Assembly: GCA_900315765.1 (NCBI GenBank)
Contig: ONAK01000005.1
Span: 1-63,422, forward strand
Direction of reading: 5' to 3'
DNA: 63,422 nucleotides
Source of the DNA: an uncultured Prevotella sp.
Lineage (GTDB): Bacteria; Bacteroidota; Bacteroidia; Bacteroidales; Bacteroidaceae
The position numbers were made by a program, and so were the translations under genes. Shown here in pieces: positions 9,332-18,685 of the stretch (positions within the stretch are counted from its first letter, which is position 1; each line of letters begins with the position of its first letter). Below the pieces are notes generated by a model. That model was not told where the DNA came from, searched no databases, and saw only the letters and a program-made list of their open reading frames with translations.

Positions 9332-9410
9332 CTAATTTTAGTTGAGAGTTGATAGATTATTGATGATTGATGGTTGATATTTAGTAAAGTTTAACAGTTT
9401 GAGTAGGGAC

Positions 9411-9445
9411 AAAAAATAAAGCGATGACTTTCGCAAGCGATCGCT
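9411..9445 (-). terminator. Hairpin with U-run in the rplU leader (attenuator or terminator)
   Basis: Minus strand: a 6-bp stem AGCGAT/ATCGCT, a C-C mismatch, an inner 4-bp stem GCTT/AAGT with one G-U pair, and a GCGA (GNRA) tetraloop (9420-9445), followed by TTTATTTTTT. It lies about 55-80 bases downstream of the distal promoter start, so it would act inside the rplU leader. It could instead end transcripts from the HAD gene upstream. Confidence 0.6.
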
Positions 9446-9506
9446 CCATATCTTCAATAGGTATTAGTTTTCTAAGGTAAAAAGATTGTTTTCAGGATAA
9501 CGTTGG

Positions 9507-9538
9507 CAAAGGTACGGCTTTTTTTGGAAACTCACAAA
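9507..9538 (-). promoter_or_regulatory. Distal promoter of rplU-rpmA
   Basis: The minus strand reads TTTG (9535-9538), exactly 20 bases, TACCTTTG (9507-9514), a consensus Bacteroidetes promoter. The start near 9500 gives a leader of about 265 bases before rplU that contains the shared block and the hairpin with U-run. Confidence 0.75.
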
Positions 9539-9648
9539 TTTTTTGGCGTTTTTTTTTGATGAATTGCCGATGTGTGCCTACACAATTACTAAATTTAATA
9601 TACGTTAACTAAAAATGCCGTGCAAACGATTGTTTTTGGGGGTAAAAA

Positions 9649-10281
9649 CTACTCAATTCCGAGTAACTTTGATAGTGGCTCTGTCCAGTCTTCATTATTT
9701 TCTGGACATAGGGTTTTCATACCCAAATCTTTTGCAGCTTCTACGTTTTTCTTTCCATCATCAATAAAAAGTGTTTCTTCTGCGCTTGATTGTTGCCCTT
9801 CAAGCATCATTTTGAAGATTTCGGGCGACGGTTTCATATTCTTGCACTCATAACTTAGATACAAATTATCGAAGTAATATTCCAAAGAGTGCCCCAGTCC
9901 GTCGAACTCGTTGCTCATTGCCCATTGCATCATGAATGGGTTAGTATTAGAGAGCAAGCATACCTGATAACCTAGTTTGCGCAGTTTCAAAAGCATTTGC
10001 AGGTTCTTTTGTGGTACCAGCTCCACATATCCATGCCAAGCATAAAAGCACTCTTCGTATGTAATTTCTCTGCCAATAAGCTTGCCAAGTTCTATACGAA
10101 ATTCTTCTGGTGTTATGGTACCACTTTCTAAATCACCAAAAATCCCTCGCTGATGGAAGGCATCAAGATGTTTCCGGGCATCCTTTAGTCCTATTTCCTC
10201 GAAACGTTTTACGGCTTGTTCATAGCTGAGTGCTATGACAACACCCCCCAAATCAAATGCGATGTTTTTAATCTGTTTCAT
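9649..10281 (-). CDS. HAD-family hydrolase (YihX-like phosphatase)
   Basis: A 210-residue haloacid dehalogenase-like protein. Motif I is FDLGGVV (residues about 8-14; the second Asp of the usual DxD is replaced by Gly, as in many YihX-type proteins), motif II CLLSNTNP near 110, and motif III/IV KPSPEIF ... LFIDDGKKNVEAAKDLG near 155-185. Substrates in the family are small phosphorylated sugars, FMN and the like; this one is unknown. The ATG overlaps the TGA of the helicase gene upstream (ATGA), so the gene is translationally coupled. A longer frame upstream would lie inside the helicase gene and lacks family similarity. Confidence 0.88.
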   Translation of the reverse strand: MKQIKNIAFDLGGVVIALSYEQAVKRFEEIGLKDARKHLDAFHQRGIFGDLESGTITPEEFRIELGKLIGREITYEECFYAWHGYVELVPQKNLQMLLKLRKLGYQVCLLSNTNPFMMQWAMSNEFDGLGHSLEYYFDNLYLSYECKNMKPSPEIFKMMLEGQQSSAEETLFIDDGKKNVEAAKDLGMKTLCPENNEDWTEPLSKLLGIE

Positions 10282-12047
10282 TGTTTTTGTAGTTTCTTTA
10301 ATCTTCGTTTGGCATCGCCAGCATCCGGATAAAGCTCCAAGGCCTTTTGGTAGTTGCGTATTGCAGCTTCGGGCATGTGCTCGTGTTCGCATTCGCGTCC
10401 CAGTATAGTGTATTCTGCCGCCAAGCGTTTAAGTTGTTCGTTCTTGGCTTCAAGTTCCGATTTTAGCTTGGCTATTTCCTCGTCTTTTTGGGCTTGTATT
10501 TCGATGATTGCCCGGCGCTGTCGGTTTATTATCTCCAGCTTTTTGCGGATGTATCGTTTAATATGTGGCTTCTCGATATCATAGCGAGAGTGGATGGCCT
10601 TGAAAAAATTATCAAGGAACGCTCCAAAATCACCTTTGTCAAAGGCTCTTATTGCATCGCTATACTCTCGATCGGCCTTTCCCTCCTGCAAAGCTTGGTT
10701 AATGAGTCTTTGGTCATTATATTGGTTGGCAAACCTCACAACCTCTGATCTCACAAAAATGTCGCTTTGACGTAATGGCTCTTTCAGAGTTATTCCCTCG
10801 AGCGATGTGCAGCGCGACAATGCCACATATGTCTGGCCGCCAGCAAATGCACCTCCACCACCAAAGTCTATTGAAACTTGCTGGAATGTAAGTCCCTGGC
10901 TTTTATGAACGGTTATCGCCCAAGCTAATCGTATAGGAAACTGCGTATAAGTGCCCAGTAGTTCTTCTTCAATTTTCTGTTCCTTTTCATTAAAGGTGTA
11001 TCGCATATTCTCCCAGATGTCGCGCTCCACATCGTATTCCATTCCCGATTCGGTTATGATGCCAACAATGCCGCCTTCTTCATCGATATATTCGATGGTG
11101 CCCAGTGTACCATTTACCCAGCGCTTTTCTTTATCGTTCTTGATAAATATTATTTGTGCACCAGGTTTCAGTAGTAGTTCCATTGGGGTAGGGAGCGAGC
11201 TCTCAGGAAAGTTGCCTTCTATCACCCCCTTGAACATGCTTGGCGAACCATCGAGGGCATCCAGTTGTTGTTCGTTAATGAAATCAACGGTATCTCGGCG
11301 GGCCGCCAGAGTGATGGTGAGGTGAGAAGGTGAGGAGGTAAGAGGGTGAGAAGGTTCCACGCGGGCGTTGAGGGCTTGGAGGTCGGCAACGCCAGCGGTG
11401 TTGTTACGTATGCGATCAAGAATGGCAATGAATTTATCATCAGTCTGGCGATAAACCTTGCGCAGCTCTATTGATACAATCGGCATAACCTGCCATACCT
11501 TGGCATTAAAGAAATAAGCCGATGGATAAAATGGTTGCAGTAGTTGTCTGTCTTCATCCTTCAGAACTGGCTCTAGCTGATATATATCACCTACAAGCAG
11601 CAACTGTTTTCCGCCGAAAGGTTCAGGGTTACGCGTGTACGCGCGTAATACCTTATCTATAAAGTCAATGATATCTGCGCGTACCATCGATATCTCGTCG
11701 ATGATTATCAGTTCTACTTCGCGTATCAGTTTTCGTTGTGCTCCAGTATACTTCAGTGTCTCTTTAAGATGGCGCCAATCGTACTGTTTGTCGTTTGGTA
11801 ACAGCGGGTGGAAGGGCAGTTTAAAGAAACTATGTAGTGTTGATCCGCCTGCGTTGATAGCCGCAATGCCGGTTGGAGCCAGTATCACATGCTTCTTTTT
11901 GGTGTTCTTTGATATGTAGCGCAGGAATGTTGATTTACCTGTGCCCGCCTTTCCTGTTAGGAAAAGCGAGCGACGGGTATAGTTTATGATTTGGAGGGCA
12001 TCTTGCCACTCCTTGTTGTCCAAATCAAGTTGTTGTTCTTCGTGCAT
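10278..12047 (-). CDS. PIF1-like SF1 helicase with C-terminal coiled coil and TPR
   Basis: A 589-residue AAA/PIF1-family protein. Walker A is TGKAGTGKST (31-40), Walker B IIIDEISM near 113, and ELRKVYRQTD near 195. The C-terminal helicase motif AITVHKSQGLTF near 378 is typical of PIF1/RecD-type 5'-3' DNA helicases. After about residue 480 the protein turns into a charged coiled coil (AQKDEEIAKLKSELEAKNEQ) and ends with one TPR-like repeat (PEAAIRNYQKALELYPDAG). A low-complexity Pro/Ser/Thr stretch interrupts it near residues 232-245. It overlaps the penicillin-binding protein stop by one base. Confidence 0.86.
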   Translation of the reverse strand: MHEEQQLDLDNKEWQDALQIINYTRRSLFLTGKAGTGKSTFLRYISKNTKKKHVILAPTGIAAINAGGSTLHSFFKLPFHPLLPNDKQYDWRHLKETLKYTGAQRKLIREVELIIIDEISMVRADIIDFIDKVLRAYTRNPEPFGGKQLLLVGDIYQLEPVLKDEDRQLLQPFYPSAYFFNAKVWQVMPIVSIELRKVYRQTDDKFIAILDRIRNNTAGVADLQALNARVEPSHPLTSSPSHLTITLAARRDTVDFINEQQLDALDGSPSMFKGVIEGNFPESSLPTPMELLLKPGAQIIFIKNDKEKRWVNGTLGTIEYIDEEGGIVGIITESGMEYDVERDIWENMRYTFNEKEQKIEEELLGTYTQFPIRLAWAITVHKSQGLTFQQVSIDFGGGGAFAGGQTYVALSRCTSLEGITLKEPLRQSDIFVRSEVVRFANQYNDQRLINQALQEGKADREYSDAIRAFDKGDFGAFLDNFFKAIHSRYDIEKPHIKRYIRKKLEIINRQRRAIIEIQAQKDEEIAKLKSELEAKNEQLKRLAAEYTILGRECEHEHMPEAAIRNYQKALELYPDAGDAKRRLKKLQKQ

Positions 12048-14542
12048 CAGTCTTTTTTCTCAGTCGCTTCTGAGTTATTGTTTGGTGTTGGAGTCTGATT
12101 GGCGTTTTCTGTGTCTCCTTCTGGCAGTTTGCCACCTTCGCCTTGAACTTCAATAAATTCATCGCCATTAGACAAAGCTAATGAGTCAACGCTTATTGAA
12201 TCTGAGTCAGAGGGTAATGCCAGATAACCACCACAACCATACATTGACTGATTGAGCGATGCGTCGCGTGGTGCACCAAACTTGGCATGATACTTTTTAA
12301 ATGCAGGATCTTTCAGTACGCTACCAAGGAAGTAGCCACAGATAGGTAGTGCAGTGCGGTTGCCCTGGCCAAGCATTCCTGTTCGGAAGTGGATGCAACG
12401 ATACTCGCCACCAACCCAGGCTCCACATACCAGATTAGGGGTAGTGCCAATGAACCATGCATCAGAGTGGTTATTTGATGTACCGGTCTTACCACCAAAG
12501 TCTGTATCTGTTACGTCATAGCCTACAAATCCTCTCAGTCGCGAACTTGTACCGCTCATGCCTCCCATCAGCAATTGCTGAACCAGGAATGCACTGCGAT
12601 ATGGGATGGCCTGATTGCCATCTGCAGAAGCCTCGTAGATAACGTTTCCATCGCGATCCTCAATTTTGCTTACCAAAACGGGCTCGTGCTGAACACCATC
12701 AGCACAAGGTGTGCAGTAGGCATTTACCATCTCAAGCAGGTTCACATCGCTCGAACCGAGAGCCAAGGCTGGAGTAGCATCCAGCTTACTCTTGATACCC
12801 ATGTCGTGGGCAGTCTTTACGATATTGTCGATGCCACACTCCTGACCAAGTCGAACAGCTACCGAGTTAATACTCATGGCAAAAGCCTGTTTCAGTGTTA
12901 TCAGAGAGTTTGTGAATCGTCCGTCGGCATTAGTAGGAGCCCATGTCACTTCCTCGCCATGATCCATCACTTTCATCGAGAAGAATTCATCCTTACGTGT
13001 ATCACAAGGGGTAATTCCCTGATTCATTGCCTCTGTGTAGACAAACAGTTTGAATGTAGAACCAGGCTGGCGCATGGCTGTTACCTTGTCGTACTTCCAA
13101 GTCTTGAAATCAACATCGCCAACCCATGCCTTTACGTGTCCGGTCTTAGGCTCGATGGCAACAAATCCGCAGTGCATGAAGCGCTCCATATAGCGGATGG
13201 AGTCGAGGGTGGAAATCTCTTTTTCTATGTATCCGTTCTCGCTGTCATAGTCGAACAGCTTAACTTTGTGAGGCAGATTCAAATAGTAATCGATAGAATC
13301 CTGATTACCGTTGTACTTACGATCCAATACCTTATAATATGGTGTCTTTTTGGCCAGATCTTCGATGAAGTGAGGTATCTCTATATGGCGCTCGTCTTGC
13401 CAAGGGTTAGTTGATCCCCAGTGTGCATTGAATGTCTTCTGTACCTGCTTCATCTGTTTAACGGCAGCCTCCTCGGCATATTTTTGCATGCGAGTGTCGA
13501 GGGTGGTGTAAATTTTCAGACCCTCTGTGTAGTATGCATATTTCTTGTTCTCGCCGTAATAGTCGGCACACCATCCCTTCATCCAGTCGGCTACAGCCTC
13601 ACGGAAGTAATTAGCCTCGCCGTCGTACGCATTCTCAACGCTGTAATCAAGCTTTATTTCCAACTGTTTCAACGAGTCGCACTCCTGCTGGGTAAGGTCA
13701 CCGTGCTGTTTCATCAGGTCGAGCACAATGTTACGACGTTTCAGTGAGTTCTCTGGGTTGATAAGCGGATTATAGTAGGTTGTAGCTTTAAGCATACCTA
13801 CAAGAACAGCGGCTTGTTCAGTGGTAAGTTGCTTAGGCGAGCAACCAAAGTATGTTTTACATGCAGTTTTAATACCAAATGCATTTGAACCGAAGTCAAC
13901 AGTGTTGGCATACTGGGTAAGTATCTCGTTCTTACTGAAGAAGAACTCCAGCTTGTAGGCTGTAATCCACTCCTTGCTCTTTAGAATGAGCATCTTAATG
14001 CCGGGAATATTACCAAGCAGACCGGTAGAATATTCTGAACGTGTGCGGAACAGGTTTTTGGCCAGCTGCTGAGTGATGGTAGATGCTCCGCGTGCATCGT
14101 GATGCAAGGCATAGTCTTTAAGAGCAGCGGCAAAAGCCTGATAGTCGATACCATGATGACTATAGAAACGCTCATCCTCTGTATCAATCAATGCCTTCCA
14201 GAAGGCTGGATTCACATCGTCGTAGCCCACAGGTGTACGGTTCTCGCTGAAGAACTTGCCTATCTGTTTGCCGTCTGCACTGTAAATCATCGATGCCTCG
14301 GCTGGGCGTTTGTTCTTGATGGTCGACATTGATGGTGATTTACCGAACAACCACAGGAAGTTCATGTCTACTGCACCAAGATACAGAAAGAATGCTACTA
14401 CCAGCGATGCGATAGCTGCGAGTGTTTTTATATACCATGCACGTCCCTGATACAATCCTTTATACCATGGCCAAAGGCCCTTAATCTTTTGCATGACCAT
14501 GCTCAGCATGCCCGTGTATTTGTCAGTTGTTTCGTTGCTCAT
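12047..14542 (-). CDS. Class A penicillin-binding protein (PBP1A-type)
   Basis: A bifunctional peptidoglycan synthase of 831 residues. A single membrane anchor lies at about 36-58, with a short cytoplasmic N-terminus. The glycosyltransferase (GT51) domain shows [12 protein letters not shown] with catalytic Glu121 and [14 protein letters not shown] (about 152-165). The transpeptidase shows S495TFK, S557IN and a GGKTGTSN box near 680. The C-terminal 60 residues are low-complexity, acidic and Asn/Thr-rich. It overlaps miaA by 20 bases and follows the lipid A genes, so cell-wall and outer-membrane synthesis genes share a transcript. Confidence 0.95.
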   Translation of the reverse strand: MSNETTDKYTGMLSMVMQKIKGLWPWYKGLYQGRAWYIKTLAAIASLVVAFFLYLGAVDMNFLWLFGKSPSMSTIKNKRPAEASMIYSADGKQIGKFFSENRTPVGYDDVNPAFWKALIDTEDERFYSHHGIDYQAFAAALKDYALHHDARGASTITQQLAKNLFRTRSEYSTGLLGNIPGIKMLILKSKEWITAYKLEFFFSKNEILTQYANTVDFGSNAFGIKTACKTYFGCSPKQLTTEQAAVLVGMLKATTYYNPLINPENSLKRRNIVLDLMKQHGDLTQQECDSLKQLEIKLDYSVENAYDGEANYFREAVADWMKGWCADYYGENKKYAYYTEGLKIYTTLDTRMQKYAEEAAVKQMKQVQKTFNAHWGSTNPWQDERHIEIPHFIEDLAKKTPYYKVLDRKYNGNQDSIDYYLNLPHKVKLFDYDSENGYIEKEISTLDSIRYMERFMHCGFVAIEPKTGHVKAWVGDVDFKTWKYDKVTAMRQPGSTFKLFVYTEAMNQGITPCDTRKDEFFSMKVMDHGEEVTWAPTNADGRFTNSLITLKQAFAMSINSVAVRLGQECGIDNIVKTAHDMGIKSKLDATPALALGSSDVNLLEMVNAYCTPCADGVQHEPVLVSKIEDRDGNVIYEASADGNQAIPYRSAFLVQQLLMGGMSGTSSRLRGFVGYDVTDTDFGGKTGTSNNHSDAWFIGTTPNLVCGAWVGGEYRCIHFRTGMLGQGNRTALPICGYFLGSVLKDPAFKKYHAKFGAPRDASLNQSMYGCGGYLALPSDSDSISVDSLALSNGDEFIEVQGEGGKLPEGDTENANQTPTPNNNSEATEKKD

Positions 14543-15443
14543 AGTCTTGAGATATGTAACTTATAATATTATCTTTCTCGTTGGGGTGAAACCACCTTAT
14601 CTGTTCATCTTTCTTATACCATGTTAATTGTTTGCGCGCATACCTGCGTGTGTTGCCTTTTATGCGTTCCACAGCCTCTTCCAGAGTCCATTTTCCGTCG
14701 AGATAGGCAAACATCTCTTTATATCCCACCGTATTCAGTGCGTTCATGTGGCGCATAGGGTAGAGGTTTCGTGCTTCGTCCAGCAGTCCCTCGTCCATCA
14801 TCTGGTCCACGCGCAGGTTTATGCGGTTGTAAAGTTCCTCTCGTTCGCGGTTCAGACCAATTTTTATGATGCGGAACGGACGTTGCTTTTTCTCTCTCTT
14901 ACGAAACGATGTATAGGTCTTACCTGTCATCAGGCAGATTTCGAGACCGTGTACCACTCTGCGCGGATTCTGTTTGTCTACTATCTCGTAATATTCCGGA
15001 TCTAAGTGGCGTAACTCTTCTACCAATGTTTCTAAACCTTCATTAGCCAATCTGCTCTTTAGCGTTTCGCGCGTCACATCATCCACTGTTGGGATGTCGT
15101 CTATTCCGTTGCACACAGCGTCGATGTACATCATACTTCCGCCTGCCATCAGCGCATAGTCACTTTTGGCGAACTCGCGTTCCAATATTTCCATTGTCTG
15201 TTGTTCAAAGAGCGATGCGCTGTAGTAGTCGTTCAGCGAAAGTGTTCCCACAAAATAGTGTTTAACCTTAGCCAACTGCTCGTCTGTGGGGCTTGCTGTG
15301 CCTATCTTCAGTTCCTTATATATCTGCCTCGAATCGGCATTGATTATAGGAATGCCAAAATGCTGGGCTAAATCCAGGCATAAGGCTGTTTTGCCTACCG
15401 CCGTTGGCCCTGTTATTACTATCAGGGTCTTAGCGGATGACAC
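14523..15443 (-). CDS. miaA: tRNA dimethylallyltransferase MiaA
   Basis: Transfers a dimethylallyl group to A37 of tRNAs that read codons starting with U. The P-loop reads GPTAVGKT, followed by [12 protein letters not shown] with the catalytic Asp, [14 protein letters not shown], and [13 protein letters not shown] chose the GTG at 15443, which gives 306 residues ([10 protein letters not shown]...) and fits family N-termini; a TTG at 15461 in frame would add six residues. Either start overlaps the lpxA end. The C-terminus overlaps the penicillin-binding protein start. Confidence 0.93.
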   Translation of the reverse strand: MSSAKTLIVITGPTAVGKTALCLDLAQHFGIPIINADSRQIYKELKIGTASPTDEQLAKVKHYFVGTLSLNDYYSASLFEQQTMEILEREFAKSDYALMAGGSMMYIDAVCNGIDDIPTVDDVTRETLKSRLANEGLETLVEELRHLDPEYYEIVDKQNPRRVVHGLEICLMTGKTYTSFRKREKKQRPFRIIKIGLNREREELYNRINLRVDQMMDEGLLDEARNLYPMRHMNALNTVGYKEMFAYLDGKWTLEEAVERIKGNTRRYARKQLTWYKKDEQIRWFHPNEKDNIISYISQDYEQRNN

Positions 15444-16203
15444 CTCTCTTAGAGTTTTCAATAAACGAGCAGATATATTCTACCTCCTTCGAGTCGGGAT
15501 ATTTTGCGCGAGCCTCGGCCACACCTTCCTTCATCACGCCTTTTGAGTAGATGATGCGATAGGCATCGTGGATGGCCTCGATGGTCTCGTTTGAGAAACC
15601 GCGGCGGCGCAGACCGATAAGATTCACACCAGCATAGCGTACGGGTTCTTTACCAGCGATAACGTATGGTGGAATGTCCTGACTGGTACGTGTACCCCCC
15701 TGGAACATACCATATCCACCCACATGCAAGAACTGGTGGAACAGGCAGCATGCAGAGATGATTGCACAGTCGTCAACCACAACCTCACCGGCAAATTTCG
15801 TTGTGTTGCCGATGATGCAGTTGTTGCCAATCTCGCAGTCATGTCCGATATGCATATTCTCCATCAACAGATTGCCATTACCCACGGTGGTCTTGCCCTT
15901 TGATGCAGTACCACGGCTGATAGTTACATTCTCACGGATAGAGTTGTTGTCGCCAATCTCGCAGGTCGTCTCTTCGCCCTGAAACTTCAGGTCCTGGGGC
16001 TTTGTAGAGATTGATGCTCCAGGGAATATCTCGTTGTTACTGCCCAGACGAGTACCGAAATGTAGTGTAACACTGTTGTAAAGTTTGTTGTTGTCACCTA
16101 TCACTACGTTCTTGTCGATGACGCAGAATGGGCCAATAATATTGTTGTCGCCCAGCTTTGCCTCTGGGTCAACAACAGCTAATGGATGTATCTGATTTGC
16201 CAT
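15430..16203 (-). CDS. lpxA: UDP-N-acetylglucosamine acyltransferase LpxA
   Basis: First step of lipid A synthesis: puts a 3-hydroxyacyl chain on UDP-GlcNAc. The 257-residue length is normal. The first 190 residues form the left-handed beta helix of hexapeptide repeats (for example [20 protein letters not shown]), with the catalytic His in [10 protein letters not shown]. The C-terminal helical domain starts with [17 protein letters not shown]. It starts 5 bases after the LpxC-FabZ stop. Confidence 0.97.
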   Translation of the reverse strand: MANQIHPLAVVDPEAKLGDNNIIGPFCVIDKNVVIGDNNKLYNSVTLHFGTRLGSNNEIFPGASISTKPQDLKFQGEETTCEIGDNNSIRENVTISRGTASKGKTTVGNGNLLMENMHIGHDCEIGNNCIIGNTTKFAGEVVVDDCAIISACCLFHQFLHVGGYGMFQGGTRTSQDIPPYVIAGKEPVRYAGVNLIGLRRRGFSNETIEAIHDAYRIIYSKGVMKEGVAEARAKYPDSKEVEYICSFIENSKRGVIR

Positions 16204-16208
16204 AATTC

Positions 16209-17591
16209 TTATTTGTTCTTTACTATTTGAGCTGTGAAGGTAGCTTCTGAAACTACGTGGTCGCCCACGAATACATAACCCTTCATCGATGATATACCGT
16301 GGCGTACAGGTGCCAGTAATTCTACCTTAAATATCAGTGTGTCGCCTGGAACCACCTTCTGGCGGAACTTTACATCGTCTATCTTCATAAAGTATGTGCT
16401 CCAGCGCTCAGGCTCCTCCAGAGTGTTCAGTACCAGCAGTCCGCCGCACTGGGCCATTGCCTCAATCTGCAGTACGCCAGGCATTACAGGCTCCTGTGGG
16501 AAGTGCCCTTGGAAGAAAGGCTCATTCGATGTGATGTTCTTTACACCAACAATAGTTGTTGCTCCCAACTCAATCACCTTGTCTACCAACTGCATGGGGT
16601 AGCGGTGGGGCAGCAGTTCGCGAATGCGGTTCACATCCATTACCGGCTCGTCGTTTGGATCGTAGAATGGGGCCTGAACCTCATGCTTGCGTATCTCTTT
16701 GCGCATTTGGCGTGCAAACTTGTTGTTGATGGTGTGTCCAGGACGTGTGGCAATGATACGACCCTTGATGGGTTTACCAATCAGTGCCATATCACCGATA
16801 ATATCAAGCAATTTGTGGCGTGTGCACTCATTCTCCCATACCAAAGGCTTATGCTGAATATAACCTAAGTCGGTAGCGTCGCGATGCTCTACTCCAAGCA
16901 TGTCTGCCAATTTGTCCAAACGCTCCTGAGTTGTCTGGCGCTCATAGATAACAATAGCGTTATCCATATCGCCACCCTTTATCAGGTTAGCCTGCAGCAG
17001 TGGTTCAATATCACGAACAAATACAAAAGTACGTGCAGGAGCAATTTCTGTAGCAAAATCCTCTACTTTGTTGATTGTAGCAAACTGCGAATTAATAAAT
17101 TTCGATTCAAACGAGCACATAACCGTAAGCGAGAATTCGTTGTCGGGCAGGATGGTGATAACCGAGCCTGTCTGCTCGTCTTTTACTTCAATTTTCTTGC
17201 GGATGATATACCAGTCCTTAGGTGCGTTCTGCTCTTCTACACCTATTTCTTTAATTTTCTCAACATATTTTATGGCCGAACCGTCGAGAATTGGGAATTC
17301 AGGACCGTTAACCTGAATCATACAGTTGTCAACTCCTAAGGCATAAAGCGCAGCCAAACCATGTTCTACAGTTGAAACTCGTGCGTCGCCCTTGCCCAAT
17401 ACAGTACCACGCTGGGTGTCTATTACGTTCTCGGCTATAGCGTCGATTACTGGCTGTCCCTCTAGGTCTATACGCTGAATCTTATATCCTGTATTCTCAG
17501 GAGCAGGGTTAAATGTAACAGTTAGGTTCAAGCCTGTATGCAGTCCTTTTCCAAACAAAGAAAAACTGCCTTTCAAAGTTTTCTGTTTCAT
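16209..17591 (-). CDS. lpxC: Bifunctional LpxC deacetylase / FabZ dehydratase
   Basis: A 460-residue fusion known in Bacteroidetes. The N-terminal part (1 to about 300) is LpxC, the Zn enzyme that deacetylates UDP-3-O-acyl-GlcNAc and commits the cell to lipid A. Its Zn ligands lie in VSTVEHGLAALYALG and in HKLLDIIGDMALIG, with RPGHTINN after. The C-terminal part (from about 315) is FabZ, 3-hydroxyacyl-ACP dehydratase: RELLPHRYPMQLVDKV, then FFQGHFPQEPVMPGVLQIEA with catalytic His and Glu. The fusion links fatty-acid elongation and lipid A at one 3-hydroxyacyl branch point. I chose the ATG at 17591 over an in-frame TTG four codons upstream. Confidence 0.96.
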   Translation of the reverse strand: MKQKTLKGSFSLFGKGLHTGLNLTVTFNPAPENTGYKIQRIDLEGQPVIDAIAENVIDTQRGTVLGKGDARVSTVEHGLAALYALGVDNCMIQVNGPEFPILDGSAIKYVEKIKEIGVEEQNAPKDWYIIRKKIEVKDEQTGSVITILPDNEFSLTVMCSFESKFINSQFATINKVEDFATEIAPARTFVFVRDIEPLLQANLIKGGDMDNAIVIYERQTTQERLDKLADMLGVEHRDATDLGYIQHKPLVWENECTRHKLLDIIGDMALIGKPIKGRIIATRPGHTINNKFARQMRKEIRKHEVQAPFYDPNDEPVMDVNRIRELLPHRYPMQLVDKVIELGATTIVGVKNITSNEPFFQGHFPQEPVMPGVLQIEAMAQCGGLLVLNTLEEPERWSTYFMKIDDVKFRQKVVPGDTLIFKVELLAPVRHGISSMKGYVFVGDHVVSEATFTAQIVKNK

Positions 17592-17607
17592 ATCTTGTCG
17601 CAAATTA

Positions 17608-18648
17608 TTATTTCATTTTTGCCTTCAGCTCATTGAGCTCTCGCTCCAGAGCGGCTATCTGGCGATACATGTCGGGCAACTTAGCATCGATGGCTCTTGC
17701 CTTGAAGTACATCTTAGGATTAACGGCTGGTGAACCGATAAGCTGTTCTCCGTTGCCCTTTGTGTTACTGATAACACCGCACTGTGCTCCAACAAAAGTC
17801 TTGTCGGCCACCTGAATATGACCTGCAAAACCAGCCTGTCCACCTACCATACACCATGATCCAATCTTGGTAGAACCGGCCATGCCAACCTGAGCACTCA
17901 TAACGGTGTTCTCGCCAATCTCACAGTTGTGGGCCACTTGAATCAGGTTATCCAGCTTCACACCCTTGTGTATGGTTGTCTGTCCCATTGTAGAACGGTC
18001 GATACATGTGTTTGCGCCAATCTCTACATTGTCTTCGATAACTACGATGCCAATCTGAGGAATCTTGTCGTATCCTTCGGTGTTAGGTGCAAATCCGAAT
18101 CCGTCGGCACCTATTACGCTGCCTGCGTGTATTGTAACATTATTTCCAAGTTTGCATCCCTGATAGATGGTTACGTGAGGATAGAGAAGGCATTTCTCGC
18201 CTACCTGTACACCGTCACCAATCACTGTGTGAGCATAAATCTGGCAACCGTTGCCTACCACCGCACCATCGCCGATAACTGCAAACGGGCCGATGTATAC
18301 GTTCTCGCCAACCTTGGCTTTTGGCGAAATAGATGCCAATGGGTCAATACCGGTTTTGGCTGGCTTCATGCTCTCGTAGAACTGCAATAGCTTAGCTACG
18401 CACTCATAAGCGTTTTTTACGCGAATCAGCGTACAGCTAACGGGTCTCTCAAGTTCTACATCTTCGTTGATTAGCACTACGCTCGACTTTGTATCGTAAA
18501 TGTAGTGTGTATATTTGGGGTTCGACAGGAAGGAGATAGCTCCTTCTACGCCCTCTTCGATTTTTGCAAAAGTGCGAACGGCAGCATCTTCATTGCCTTC
18601 CACTCTTCCTTGTATCAATTCAGCAATTTGTTTGGCTGTAAATTCCAT
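17608..18648 (-). CDS. lpxD: UDP-3-O-acylglucosamine N-acyltransferase LpxD
   Basis: Third step of lipid A synthesis, adding the N-linked acyl chain. The 346-residue protein has the N-terminal uridine-binding domain (1 to about 100, [19 protein letters not shown]), a hexapeptide beta helix (about 105-310) with the catalytic His in [15 protein letters not shown], and a C-terminal helix ([14 protein letters not shown]). It heads the run lpxD, lpxC/fabZ, lpxA, miaA, penicillin-binding protein, helicase, HAD. Its promoter box lies within 36 bases upstream. Confidence 0.97.
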   Translation of the reverse strand: MEFTAKQIAELIQGRVEGNEDAAVRTFAKIEEGVEGAISFLSNPKYTHYIYDTKSSVVLINEDVELERPVSCTLIRVKNAYECVAKLLQFYESMKPAKTGIDPLASISPKAKVGENVYIGPFAVIGDGAVVGNGCQIYAHTVIGDGVQVGEKCLLYPHVTIYQGCKLGNNVTIHAGSVIGADGFGFAPNTEGYDKIPQIGIVVIEDNVEIGANTCIDRSTMGQTTIHKGVKLDNLIQVAHNCEIGENTVMSAQVGMAGSTKIGSWCMVGGQAGFAGHIQVADKTFVGAQCGVISNTKGNGEQLIGSPAVNPKMYFKARAIDAKLPDMYRQIAALERELNELKAKMK

Positions 18649-18676
18649 AATTCTGCTAAGTTATTAAATATCCGTG

Positions 18677-18684
18677 CAAAGATA
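18677..18684 (-). promoter_or_regulatory. Promoter (-7 box) of lpxD operon
   Basis: The minus strand reads TATCTTTGCACGG just past the HD-gene stop codon. A TTTG lies upstream but about 26 bases away, longer than usual, so the -33 part is weak. Confidence 0.55.
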
Positions 18685-18685
18685 A

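Larger units (their letters stand above)
9234..9648 (-). other. Structured intergenic region upstream of rplU
   Basis: A 415-base gap without a gene. Reading towards rplU it holds a strong promoter (9507-9538), a 25-base block (9463-9487) also found upstream of prfA, a hairpin with U-run (9411-9445), a second -7 box (9324-9331), and a GC-rich leader just before the ATG with CCCC/GGGG and CCGC/GCGG complementary arms (9264-9274 and about 9301-9321). The part between the HAD stop and the strong promoter is AT-rich with no clear terminator. Confidence 0.6.

Noticed and set aside
10282-10392. N-terminal extension of the HAD protein by 37 residues
   Set aside because: It overlaps the helicase coding end and has no family similarity; the ATGA overlap start fits better.
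12575-13414. Open frame of 279 codons on the plus strand inside the penicillin-binding protein gene
   Set aside because: Antisense to conserved transpeptidase sequence; no family motif or promoter.
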